Assembly: GCF_002407205.1 (NCBI RefSeq)
Contig: NZ_CP023548.1
Span: 3,031,001-3,095,000 of the forward strand
Direction: 5' to 3'
Length of the DNA: 64,000 bases
From: Rhodobacter sp. CZR27
GTDB taxonomy: Bacteria > Pseudomonadota > Alphaproteobacteria > Rhodobacterales > Rhodobacteraceae
Shown: positions 25,208 through 34,316 of the stretch, one piece after another
Numbering within the stretch: the first letter of the stretch is position 1
Layout: each line of letters opens with the position of its first letter
The notes under the pieces: generated by a model
What the model was told of the DNA's origin: nothing
Databases searched by the model: none
What the model saw: only the letters and a program-made list of their open reading frames with translations
Translations under genes and position numbers: made by a program

Positions 25208-26101
25208 TCAGAAACCGCTCGGCCCCATCGGCACATAGCCGGGCATGTGCGAGAACTTGCCCTTCGGCTTGCCGGGCGGCTCGGGCGCGGGCTCGTCGTT
25301 CCAGCCGTCGGCATTGAGCCAAGTGGCAGCGTGCTTGGTGTAGTGGGGGTCTTGGCCCTTGCGGCGCTTGGCGTAGGCGGTGGCCCCGTCCATGAGCCGC
25401 TGGACGGCCGCGCGGCGTTTAGCGATCCGGAAGGCTTTGAAGGCGGCACCCTTGCCCTCCTTCCTCGGGTAGACCTGCCAGAAGGCCTCGAACTCGGCCG
25501 AGTAGCCCTCGCTCGGCTCGACCGGCTTAGACGCCGCTTGCTCCGAACGAACGCTCGCCTCTACCGCCGCGGCAGCGACGAGAACCGTGCAGTAAGAACT
25601 TTTCTCTTCTCGTTCTTCTTCTCCTTCACTGTCCCGGGAGTTGCCAAGGATACCATCAGGCATCCTTGAAGGATCGGTCACATCAACAACATCAACAGGT
25701 TGGCTGTTCTTGGTTCCCCACCGGGCGGTGTTGCCGGCGGCACTTCTCGCCCGGTACTTCTTACGTCGCGACCAAGCCTCCATCGCCTGCTCCGCGAGAA
25801 CTCGATGGTACAAGCGACCGTCCGAGCACTTCACAAAGCCGCGCAAAGCCATTGCTCGGATCTTCGGCCAGCGCTTGCCGGCACCGGAGAAGGACGCGAG
25901 CACGCGTTCATCGTCAGGAAGGGACGCGTGCGGGTGCTGCTGCCAAGCACGGCACCAAAGCAAGCAGGCGGCCCAACACTCCTCGGGGGAACCAATGGCA
26001 ACAAGTTCCGATGCCAGCAGCCGCTCGACGTCCAGCATGAACGCCGGGAACCCACGCAAATCAACCTCGGCGGGGACGAGGGGCGCCGGAAGTTGCGTCA
26101 C
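25208..26101 (-). CDS. DUF1376/YdaU-like phage replication protein
   Basis: 297 residues from GTG 26101, which has GGAG about 8 nt upstream; this start overlaps the previous gene. Residues 10-100 match the DUF1376-type domain (PAFMLDVERLLASELVAIGSPEECWAACLLW interrupted by helix breaks), found in phage replication initiators. A charged linker rich in Glu and Ser follows. The C-terminus EFEAFWQVYPRKEGKGAAFKAFRIA...HAATWLNADGWNDE is the common DnaT/YdaU-like tail that recruits helicase. It lies directly before the primase-helicase remnant. Confidence 0.75.
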   Translation of the reverse strand: MTQLPAPLVPAEVDLRGFPAFMLDVERLLASELVAIGSPEECWAACLLWCRAWQQHPHASLPDDERVLASFSGAGKRWPKIRAMALRGFVKCSDGRLYHRVLAEQAMEAWSRRKKYRARSAAGNTARWGTKNSQPVDVVDVTDPSRMPDGILGNSRDSEGEEEREEKSSYCTVLVAAAAVEASVRSEQAASKPVEPSEGYSAEFEAFWQVYPRKEGKGAAFKAFRIAKRRAAVQRLMDGATAYAKRRKGQDPHYTKHAATWLNADGWNDEPAPEPPGKPKGKFSHMPGYVPMGPSGF

Positions 26102-26400
26102 TTCGGGATCTCCCCGCGAAGGTGGACCGGCAGCCCGTTCACAAAATCGCACAGAAGGCCGGAAACAGGCCGCACGAGCCGCTTCAGTCCTTCGCACGTA
26201 GTGCAGTAGCCCACGCTGTCCCACGCCTGCGCTGCGGCCGCGTTCTCACGCCGACGCTGCAGCAGCCATTGGATGCCCTGCCGGCAAAGGGAGATGCGAT
26301 AATTGCCGTCGCGACACAGGACGCGGGCGTAGTCGTCAGAGGTTTCACGAGTGCTGTTTGCCCCGATAGGCGCAGGAACAGCGGCGAGGTGCTGGTTCAT
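26098..26400 (-). CDS. Small phage early protein, unknown
   Basis: 100 residues from ATG 26400. The stop overlaps the GTG of the replication gene by 4 nt, so the two are coupled. It is a basic, Cys-containing protein (CRDGNYRISLCRQGIQW, then CTTCEGL) with no family I recognise; CxxC near residue 67 could bind metal. A weak AGGA lies just before the ATG. Confidence 0.5.
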   Translation of the reverse strand: MNQHLAAVPAPIGANSTRETSDDYARVLCRDGNYRISLCRQGIQWLLQRRRENAAAAQAWDSVGYCTTCEGLKRLVRPVSGLLCDFVNGLPVHLRGEIPK

Positions 26401-26531
26401 TCCTAAATCCAAAAAATGGATATGCAAGCGCCAGCGGCGGCGCCCTCGGGCGTCGCTGGCGGCATGTCCTATTGTGGAGGGAGACGTCGGTGCTTTGGCG
26501 CGTGAAAGATCGGCGCCCGCTGAACTGGATA

Positions 26532-26717
26532 CTATGCGGCTCCGCGCATCGCCTCGCGGGAGGCGAGCCACGCGATCACCTCGTCCTCGATCCAGCCGAC
26601 GGCGCGCTTGCCAAGCCGAACCGGTTTCGGGAACTGCCCCGAAGCCGACATGGCATAGATCGACGAGCGCGAGAGGCCCGTCGACGCGAGAACTTTAGGG
26701 AGACGCAAAACCTTCAT
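26532..26717 (-). CDS. alpA: AlpA-family transcriptional regulator / excisionase-like HTH
   Basis: 61 residues from ATG 26717 with GAGGA 7 nt upstream. The typical AlpA sequence is present: LRLPKVLASTGLSRSSIY, then FPKPVRLGKRAVGWIEDEVIAWLASR. These MerR-like winged HTH proteins regulate integrase genes or act as excisionases in P4-like islands and prophages. It lies between a pair of matched operators (26957-27016) and the replication genes, on the same strand as the integrase. Confidence 0.85.
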   Translation of the reverse strand: MKVLRLPKVLASTGLSRSSIYAMSASGQFPKPVRLGKRAVGWIEDEVIAWLASREAMRGAA

Positions 26718-26956
26718 TCCATTCCTCATGCTTGTCCGCGACCGCGCAGGTTGCGGCGGAATTCAACGTGAGCGAGGAAACGGCTTGGCGAGCTTAAACG
26801 TCCACACTCCGCCTCTAACGGCGTTGGCGTGCCGGTAGAGGTCCTTCGATCATGCCGTCCAAGCGATCTTTCCTCGGCCGAGAAGATCCGTAGCCGTCCT
26901 CATTTAGTTTGAGAAGGCCATCAGGTAGCACGGGAATGAGACGCTGCGGCCGGCGA

Positions 26957-27016
26957 TATCATGGTCATGATAGGGGTTAACCACAGGCCAGTGCCACATT
27001 ATCATCGTTGTGATAA
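26957..27016. promoter_or_regulatory. Two matched operators TATCA-N6-TGATA
   Basis: The dyads at 26957-26972 and 27000-27015 have identical 5-bp arms and identical 6-bp spacers in length, with centres 43 bp apart (about four helical turns). They lie in the 440-bp gap between the integrase and alpA, where a phage repressor or AlpA would act. The rest of 26730-27159 shows no convincing gene. Confidence 0.6.
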
Positions 27017-27159
27017 TTCGAGGCAAAAGTCACGGGCAAGCGGACCGACAGAAGCTCGACGGCGCTGTCGACCGGTTTCGACCCATTCTTGCAGAAGAAG
27101 GCGCACTCGCCTCTCACGGCGCCAAGGCAAGCGAGAGGCGAACGCGCTGAGATACCAAT

Positions 27160-27964
27160 CTAGATGTCGCCGCCCGGCCGCTCGGTCACATAGTCCGCCC
27201 ACTGCTGCAGGACGAGGCGGCGCTCCTCCAGAAGGTCCGAGCGCTGGTAGGCGGCATCGAGATACTTCGGCTGGTGGGCTTTGATGTAGTCCGACACCCG
27301 CTTGTCCACCTTCCCCTCTGCGCACCACGACCCGAGTGTCGCGCGAAAGCCGTGGGTCGTGATGTCGTCGAAGCGCTTAAGCGCAATGAGCATCGCGTTC
27401 TCCGACATGGGCTTCCCTCTGCCGCTGTCGAAGACGTAACCGCTTTCGGAGCGACCGAGATTGCTTAGGAACTGCAGCTTCTCCAGCGCCTGCCGCGGCA
27501 ACGGCTGACGGCGCATCTTGCGTTTCTTCATATTGCCAAACGGCGTCACCCAGACCGCTTTGTCGAAGTCGATCTGCTCCCACTTCATCATGCGGATCTC
27601 TTTCGTCCGCTTCGCCAGCAGTACGGCGATGGCAATGCCGGCATGGGTGTGCGGCCCCATGCGCGGACGAGTGTGCAACCACGCCCACAACTCGTGGATG
27701 CGCTCGTGCGGAAGGGATGTGAAGTGCTTGACGTGGTGCTGGTGCAGAGGCATCGAACGCGGGGGCGGCGTGGGATTATCCTCGCGAAGCTCCAGGTCGA
27801 TGGCGTAGTCGAAGACCCGCTCCACGTTGCCGCGAACCTTCACGCCGCTCGGATGATGCTTCACCCAGAGGTCGGCCAAAGCGTCGGTGATTTCGCGCCG
27901 CTTCATCTCATTGATCGGACGGCGGCCGATGCGCGGGAAGACATGGTCCTCAAGCTGCTTGGCC
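27160..27964 (-). pseudogene. int: P4-type tyrosine integrase, N-terminus lost
   Basis: The frame runs into the IS3 boundary at 27964, so about 268 codons remain: AKQLEDHVFPRIGRRPINE (end of the core-binding domain) and then the whole catalytic domain. Catalytic features are the first Arg within LLAKRTKEIR, the HGFR box in THGFRATLGSW, and the Tyr in DAAYQRSDLLEERR. Sequence beyond the IS3 at 29270 and up does not continue the protein, so the N-terminal arm-binding part is gone and the gene is probably dead. It marks the end of the phage-like element with alpA and the replication genes. Confidence 0.8.
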
Positions 27965-27993
27965 TGCCCCCATTGAGTGGTCCGGTTTCAATC

Positions 27994-28930
27994 TTAGTGC
28001 ATGACAGGTCTTGGCGCCACGCTTGGGGTGGCCGGCGTAGCGGGTGCGGGTGGCGAAGCCGGCCACTGCACCGCCCGTGGTGCCGGAGGACGGTAGCCGA
28101 GCGATGAGTGCGGGCGCCTTGTGTTGTAATGTTGGCGCCAGGACTCGATCACGATCCGGGCCTCGGCCAGGCTGTAGAAGATCTCGCCGTTCAACAGCTC
28201 GTCTCGGAGCTTGGAATTGAAGCTCTCGCAATAGCCCTGCCTCGGGAAAACGGTCCCCCGGACCGTTTTCTGACCCTCGGCAGTCCCAAGGGCTGCCGGG
28301 CTCGATGAAAGCGGTGCGGGCGCCGACCGCGGCGATCCAGGTCCGCACCGCGGTCGCGATGAACTCGGGGCCATTGTCGGAACGTATGTGGCCGGGCACG
28401 CCGCGGAGGATGAACAACTCGGAGAGCACGTCGATGACGTCGGTCGAGTTGAGCTTGCGGGCGATCCGGATGGACAGGCATTCGCGGGTGAACTCGTCGA
28501 GGACATTGAGCATGCGGAACTTTCTCCCGTCGTGGGTTCGGCTTTCGACGAAGTCGTAGGACCAGACGTGGTTGGGGCGTTCGGGCCGCAGCCGGACACA
28601 GGACCCGTCATTGAGCCACAGGCGCCGCTTCTTCGGCTGCTTTTGCGGGACCTTCAGCCCCTCGCGCCGCCAGATCCGCTCGACCCGCTTCACGTTCACC
28701 ACCCAGCCCGCCTCGCGGAGCAGCGCGGTGATCCGGCGATAGCCGTAGCGGCCGTACTGGCTGGCCAGCGCGACGATGTCGGCCGTCAGCGCCTCTTCGT
28801 CGGGCCGGCCCTGTGGCACCTTGCGCTGCGTCGAGCGATGCTGCCCCAGCACGCGGCAGGCGACCCGTTCCGACACGCCGAGCTTCTGGCGGACGTGGTC
28901 GATGCAGGCTCGGCGGCGGGCGGGGCTCAG
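27994..28930 (-). pseudogene. IS3 OrfB transposase, frameshifted by a 47-bp palindrome
   Basis: The first two thirds encode a normal IS3 integrase core (HVWSYDFVESRTHDG, the SDNGPEF motif) in one frame. At 28237-28283 a palindrome interrupts the conserved SPWxNGYCES region, and the C-terminal third (YCESFNSKLRDELLNGE, RRPHSSLGYRPPAP) continues in another frame. The last catalytic Glu lies beyond the break, so the enzyme is inactive unless the shift is bypassed. Confidence 0.82.
28237..28283. repeat. 47-bp palindromic insertion in the IS3 transposase gene
   Basis: The arms begin CTGCC..GGG and end GAAAACGGTCC around a central GGG/CCC; the two arms are about 20 bp and match except for a few bases. 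It replaces roughly four bases of the conserved coding sequence and causes a frameshift. It has the look of a small mobile palindrome or REP-like unit. Confidence 0.65.
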
Positions 28931-29205
28931 TAGTTTCCCGAGGCAGCCTCGCGTAGAATCAGCTTCTCGAGCGTGAGATCCGACACGGCCTTCCGCAGCC
29001 GCTCATTCTCCTTCTCCAGTTCCTTCAGCCGCTTGACCTGATCGGTCTTCAGGCCGCCGAACTCCTTGCGCCAGCGGTAGTAGGTGAACTGGGTTACACC
29101 GATCGACCGTACGGCCTCAGCCACAGACCGGCCCTGCGACACCAACACGTCGACCTGCCGGAGCTTCGCCACGATCTCCTCCGGCTTGTGCTTCTTCTGG
29201 GGCAT
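28927..29205 (-). CDS. IS3 OrfA (HTH protein)
   Basis: 92 residues from ATG 29205. It is a helix-turn-helix of the IS3/IS911 OrfA type (HKPEEIVAKLRQVDVLVSQG, RSVAEAVRSIGVTQFTYYRWRKEFGG) followed by a leucine-zipper segment (LKELEKENERLRKAVSDL). It binds the IS ends; the fused OrfAB transposase normally arises by a -1 ribosomal shift near its end. Confidence 0.88.
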   Translation of the reverse strand: MPQKKHKPEEIVAKLRQVDVLVSQGRSVAEAVRSIGVTQFTYYRWRKEFGGLKTDQVKRLKELEKENERLRKAVSDLTLEKLILREAASGNY

Positions 29206-29269
29206 TCCTGCGTCCTCCATCCGGCTCGAAAGCCTACCTCAGGGAGGACCACTTTTCTGGGGGCAGGCC

Positions 29270-29604
29270 ACTCGTATACCAGTGCAGAGCTGGATTTTGC
29301 TGCTGCACCTTGGACATTCTAACATGTCGAGAAGATGTTTTGCTAGAGCGATCAATGGTATATTAGATCCGCAATGGATGCCAATGGACTGCTTTAGACA
29401 AAGATGTGGAGTTCTCTCGCCCCGCCATATATCATTGAATTCTCTGCCTTTTCCGTGAGCATCTGGGCACTACCCGCCCAAAGACCCGCCCAACGTAAAA
29501 CTGTGGTTCGGTCGCCCGCCCGTTGCCACCGCCGCGCCTCATCCGAACCCCATGCCAAAGCGTCGCAGGGGGAGGATGGCGGGTTTTGTATTCATGGGGT
29601 GATA
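29270..29604. other. Intergenic spacer between IS3 and IS5
   Basis: No convincing gene, RNA or repeat was seen. It does not continue the integrase sequence that the IS3 interrupts. Confidence 0.5.
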
Positions 29605-31095
29605 CTTCGTTCAGCCTGAACAACGCGGTCAGGCGGCCGCGATGCTGTGGTGCTGAAATCTGTCGTGCCGGATCGCCGTCAGGACGAGGGTGATGATGGC
29701 GGCAAGAAGCTTCCTCAGGTGGGCGAGGATCTTGCGGATGTTGTGGCCGCAGCCGCAGAGGACGGCGAAGAGGGCGTCTCCGAGGGTGCCTTTCAGGTAG
29801 CAGCGGGCGAGGCGGCCATCGGTCTTCATGTGGCCGATCGCGGGCTCGATGCTGCTGCGCCGTCGGAGCGCCTTCGCCAGCGAGGGCGTCAGGCCGCGGC
29901 GGGTGCCGCTGATCAGCACCTGGGTATGTTCGACGCCGTGGCCCTTGTAGCCGCGATCGACGACAGCCCGCTTCGGCGGGTGGCCGGTGAGGATCGCCAC
30001 CTGCTCCAGCGCCTCGCCGAGGGTGTGGCCGTCGCAAGGGTTCCCCGGCAGCGAGCGCGTGCCCACCACGAAGCTGCCCGTCAGCGTGGTGGCGATGCTG
30101 ACCTTGGTGCCGAACTCGTAGCGCACCCGAGCCTTGCCCTTGGAGATGCAGTCGACCTCCGGCTCATGCAGTGAATAGATCTTGCCGGGATCCTTCGGCT
30201 TCTGGTGGAGCAGCCGCGAGACCAGCACGAGCTTGTCGAGCATCCGCTCGCGCAGCGGCCCCGCGGGGATCTCGTCGAGCTGCCGCCGGATGTCCCGCAT
30301 CACGCGGCCGGTGTAGCCTTTCTGCGTTCTCAAGGCCTTGCGCATGCGCCGGAACTGCTTCGCGTGGGCGTAGCGCCCCACCTGCGCCGCCAGCCGCGGT
30401 GCCAGGGGGCGTAGCTTTGGCGCAGCTCGATCCCGGCGTCCCGGGCCAGACCCACCAGCTGCGCCCGCGCGCGTTCGTAGAGGCGGGAGTCCGTCGGGTG
30501 CGCGATGTTCTTTTCCATGACGGTCGTGTCGACCGCCACCTCGTCGAGGCAGGCATCGTCGACGGCACCCGATTTCCGCCCGGCCTCGATGGTCTTCGTC
30601 AGCAGCCATTCGACTCCCTCTTCCCCGATCCGCTTCCGCCAGCGGATGAGCGAGGTGGGATCGATCGGCGGGCGGTGCTGAAAGAAGGTCTCCCCGGTGA
30701 AATGCTGAAAGTAGGGGTTCTCGACCCAGCGCGCGACCACAGCCTCGTCCGACAGCCGGAACGCGTGCTGCAGGTAGAGCAGCCCCGCGACCAGCCGCGG
30801 CGAGGTCGCCGGCCGTCCGGTGCTGGACGGGAAGAAGCCCGCCCATTCGCGCTCGAAGAACTCCCAGTCGATCAGCCCCGCCAGCGTGACCAGCTCGTGG
30901 CGCAGGTCGATCATGTCGACGAGGCGCGGCCGGAAGAGGTCATTCTGCTCGGGCGGACGGGGACGGTGCTTCATGCGGCGGACCAAAATTGCAGGGTTAC
31001 GGGCGGAATCCTATGAAATCATGCAGGCCATGGCGACTGAAACCTCGGCTTTCACGCGCTGTATCAACCACTTCCGTGTTGTTCAGGCCGGACTA
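29605..31095 (-). mobile_element. IS5-family insertion sequence (approximate ends)
   Basis: Inverted ends share the block CCTGAACAAC followed by CGG at about 29615 and 31090 (complement), with similar TCGTT sequence outside. The exact ends and any target duplication were not resolved. It encodes one transposase that is now frameshifted. Confidence 0.6.
29629..30974 (-). pseudogene. IS5-family transposase with a 1-nt frameshift
   Basis: The protein begins MKHRPRPPEQNDLFRPRLVD at ATG 30974 and contains VDTTVMEKNIAHPTDSRL (first DDE Asp). At the five-base G/C run 30405-30409 the frame breaks; adding one base restores APLAPRLAAQVGRYAHAKQ and the rest (VDRGYKGHG for the second Asp, SSIEPAIGHMKTDGR for the Glu). 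So a single missing base in a homopolymer separates two otherwise complete halves. This is either a real knock-out or a sequencing error. Confidence 0.85.
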
Positions 31096-31099
31096 ACGA

Positions 31100-31517
31100 C
31101 TTCGCTCAGCACACGCTGCTGATTACCACCAGAGAACTCGCCTTCGTTCACTCGTCATCCCCACCGTTCGCGGCCCTCGCACCATCTTACGCACCGACGG
31201 CGCCTGGGCAACAACGCATCAGGCAACGGGGACGACGGACGGCTGCCGGCCCTTAGCCGCCGCTCGGCTTCGACCTACACTGCATGGCCGCATTCCCAGA
31301 AGCCGACGTTCGACTGGCGGCACAGCAAGGCTCGGTCGCGTAGCTATGGTTGCGCGCTAGCGGAGGTATTCGGACAGAAGGATGCGTCGGTAGTCGCTGC
31401 GTTCAGGCGACGCGTCGAGCCGAACTGGAACGGGTCACCGGTAGCCATTGGCGTGCGCTCGCGTTTTAATATTTCCACGAGAACATCTGGACTACGGGGC
31501 GCGATTAGGCGAGGTTG
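31100..31517. other. Spacer upstream of the qat locus
   Basis: No gene was recognised. It should contain the qat promoter, but I could not pick out clear boxes. Confidence 0.4.
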
Positions 31518-33476
31518 ATGCAAACACAGGGTAATTTGAGCTTCGCTATGTTTTTGAATGACCAAGAAACCGCGACCGATCTTCTTTACTTCGAAGCCAT
31601 CTCGAGGACCGTTGTCCGTCTGATCGACGCTTCCAAAAATGATCCTCTGACCATCGGGATTCATGGCGACTGGGGGGCCGGGAAATCCAGCATCCTCAAA
31701 ATGATCCAGTCCTCCTGGGAGGACGACGGGACACTCTGCCTCTGGTTCAATGGCTGGGCGTTCGAGGGCTTTGACGACGCGAAAACGGTAGTCATTGAAA
31801 CCGTTGTGGAAGAACTCACCCGGGCCCGGCCCAAGATGGCAGACGTCAAGGAAGCGGCCACTAAGCTGCGAAAACGTATCGACTGGCTGAAGCTCGCCCG
31901 CAAAACGGGCGGGCTTGCATTGACCGCCTTCTCCGGGGTCCCGACGCCGGACATTGTCTCGGATGCGGTAGGCCTGATCAAGGGCCTTGTGGACAATCCC
32001 GGCGAGGCTATCTCGATCGAGAAGCTCGTTGACTGGGCGAGCACAGCCAGCGAATTCGTAAAGGATGCTCCCGAAGAGGCGGGCGGGACCCCCGCGCATA
32101 TGCATGCGTTCAGAGAGGAATTCGCAGCATTGCTAGATGCTGCGAAAGTCCAACGGCTGGTCGTCATGGTGGATGATCTGGATCGCTGCCTGCCGAGTAC
32201 GGCCATCGCCACCCTGGAAGCGATTAGGCTCTTCCTGTTCGTCGAGCGCACCGCCTTCATCATCGGCGCTGACGAGGCGATGATCGAGTATGCGGTGAAG
32301 GACCACTTCCCGGAGCTCCCGCCATCCTCCGGCCCGGTGAGCTACTCTAGGAACTACCTCGAAAAATTGATCCAGGTCCCGTTCCGGATCCCCGCCTTGG
32401 GCGCTGCTGAGACGCGCATCTACGTGTCTCTGCTTCTGGCCGAGAACGCCCTCGGAAGCGACGACCCGATATTTACCCAGCTCATCGCCGCAGCGCGGGA
32501 TCAGTTGAAGAAGCCATGGCTCATCCAAGGGCTCGACCGCTCGGCCATTGAAGAGGAAATCGGCAGGTTACCGGCTCCCATCGATAATGCCCTGGCCATA
32601 AGCGCCCAAGTCAGTGCGGTGTTGAGCGAGGGCGCGCACGGGAACCCACGGCAGATCAAGCGCTTCCTCAATACGATGATGCTGCGCGAGGCGATTGCAG
32701 AAGAACGTGGATTCGCTGACGACATCGAGCGGTCTACCCTCGCGAAAATCATGCTCGCAGAGCGTTTCGCGCCTTCGTTTTATGGGGAACTGGCGAAGCT
32801 CGCGGCCGGCGATATCAACGGATCTCCAAAAGCGATCAAGGCGCTTGAGGGTCATGCGAAAGTCAGTGGTTCGGCACAATCCGTGTCGGCCGCGGACGAA
32901 GAGCCAGTCGAACCTCCAGCCGAGGTCGGTGAATGGTTGACTAGCGAGTGGATCGTTCGCTGGGCGAAGACTGAGCCGAAGCTGGCAGGCAAGGATCTGC
33001 GGCCCTATGTCTTCGTCACCCGAGACAAACGTAGCGCGCTGTCCGGCGTCGCCGCCAATCAGCACCTCGAGGCGATCATCGAGAGGTTGATGGCGGGCCG
33101 CATCTCGGCCACTCAGAGTATAGAGGATTTGCGCAAGCTCACGGGAATGGAGCCTGAGGCAGTATTCAACGCGCTTCGCGACCACATCCTCGCGACAGAC
33201 AAGCCATCCAGAAAGCCAGATGGTGTCGATGGGCTGGCAGTGTTGGTTGAGCATCACCCACAACTGCAGCCGCGATTGGTTGAGCTTCTCGAGGCATTGC
33301 CGACCGAGCACATCGGAGCATGGGCTGTGTCCAGCTGGAGCAAGGCACTTCAGTCCACCAACTCCATCGAACGCTTCGACTTGCTGAAGAACAAATGGTC
33401 GAAGCAGACAGAAAACAAGAAACTGCAGTCGGCAGCAAAAGCGACCGATCTGCTTCCGCGGGCAAGGAACCTCTAA
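31518..33476 (+). CDS. qatA: QatA: KAP-family P-loop ATPase
   Basis: 652 residues from ATG 31518 (GAGG 4 nt upstream); a start at ATG 31548 (MFLNDQETATDLLY) is also possible, since family members often begin there. It is a KAP NTPase: Walker A GDWGAGKSS with K56, FNGWAFEGFDD, Walker B VMVDDLDRC with DDLD at 219-222, and the NPRQIKRFLN sensor-like region. In QatABCD the ATPase is required for anti-phage defence. It is followed at 1 nt by qatB, so the four genes form one operon. Confidence 0.9.
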   Translation: MQTQGNLSFAMFLNDQETATDLLYFEAISRTVVRLIDASKNDPLTIGIHGDWGAGKSSILKMIQSSWEDDGTLCLWFNGWAFEGFDDAKTVVIETVVEELTRARPKMADVKEAATKLRKRIDWLKLARKTGGLALTAFSGVPTPDIVSDAVGLIKGLVDNPGEAISIEKLVDWASTASEFVKDAPEEAGGTPAHMHAFREEFAALLDAAKVQRLVVMVDDLDRCLPSTAIATLEAIRLFLFVERTAFIIGADEAMIEYAVKDHFPELPPSSGPVSYSRNYLEKLIQVPFRIPALGAAETRIYVSLLLAENALGSDDPIFTQLIAAARDQLKKPWLIQGLDRSAIEEEIGRLPAPIDNALAISAQVSAVLSEGAHGNPRQIKRFLNTMMLREAIAEERGFADDIERSTLAKIMLAERFAPSFYGELAKLAAGDINGSPKAIKALEGHAKVSGSAQSVSAADEEPVEPPAEVGEWLTSEWIVRWAKTEPKLAGKDLRPYVFVTRDKRSALSGVAANQHLEAIIERLMAGRISATQSIEDLRKLTGMEPEAVFNALRDHILATDKPSRKPDGVDGLAVLVEHHPQLQPRLVELLEALPTEHIGAWAVSSWSKALQSTNSIERFDLLKNKWSKQTENKKLQSAAKATDLLPRARNL

Positions 33477-33477
33477 C

Positions 33478-34316
33478 ATGGGAACCTCGACGCGCTTCGG
33501 TGGACCAAGTGGTGGGCTCGTGCCCAGCTGGGCGGACGACCCCTCGCCGGCAACGTCGCCAGCACGGGGCAGGCGCCTTCGGGCGCACCTTCTGCTCCGG
33601 ATGGAACGGCACAGCCGAGCGCCCCGCAGGTCGTGCCCGCGGATACCGGAAGCTTCCGGAGTGCGAGGAGAAGCTTCAACAAATTCGCCCAGAGTGGAGA
33701 TCGCGGCGACCTAGGCAAGTCCTTGTCCAGCTATGTGCGTTCCGGGACGGGCGGGGCACGCGGCGCCGCTCGGCGCATGGGCGCTTCGCGGTCGGCGGGC
33801 GCTCGCCTCTTGGGCTTCGTGCGAAATGTGGAGAGCTTCGGAGCGGCTACCGCTCTTCAGCAATTCAACCTCGGGTCTCTGGCATCCCGGCCGGCTGCGG
33901 AAGTCTTCACAGCGCTCCTGGATTTCATCTGTCCGCCCGGCGGAGCCTTGGATGAGGCCATCGCGCGGCAGGCAATGCTGGACGCGATCTCCGATTTCGC
34001 TGATGCAGGGATGGACGACTTCGGCGCCATGTCGGACGCCGAACGTCGGGAGTTCTTCTTGGATTTCATCATCCGTTCAATCGAAGGTCGGATCATCACC
34101 GACATGGCGACGCGCGGGATGGCACGCTCTGCCAGCGTCGAAGCTATGGAAGACATGCAGGAACAGCTCCACGATTTCGTCGCGGGTCACACCAGAGGGG
34201 CTTTAGCACCCCTTCTGGACGGGCCGGTCCACTCCGACGCGGAGATGATGAACACGATCGACAACATTTACGAAGCTGGGTTCGAGCTGATTAGCCTCAT
34301 GGGAGAAGCTGAATGA
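33478..34316 (+). pseudogene. qatB: QatB with a 1-nt frameshift
   Basis: ATG 33478 encodes the typical start MGTSTRFGGPSGGLVPSW then ADDP. The frame then breaks at the CCCC run at 33540-33543; one added C restores LAGNVASTGQAPSGAPSAPD and leads without stops to GSFRSARRSFNKFAQSGDRG and the long helical domain ending at 34316. The missing base makes the gene non-functional as written. The protein is an essential Qat component of unknown activity. Its stop overlaps qatC (ATGA). Confidence 0.82.

Larger units (their letters stand above)
27965..29265 (-). mobile_element. IS3-family insertion sequence
   Basis: The element is 1301 bp. The ends share TGCCCCCA and AGTGGTCC in inverted orientation, and a 4-bp direct repeat GGCC flanks it (27961-27964 and 29266-29269). 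It carries orfA and a broken orfB and sits in the remnant integrase gene. Confidence 0.88.
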
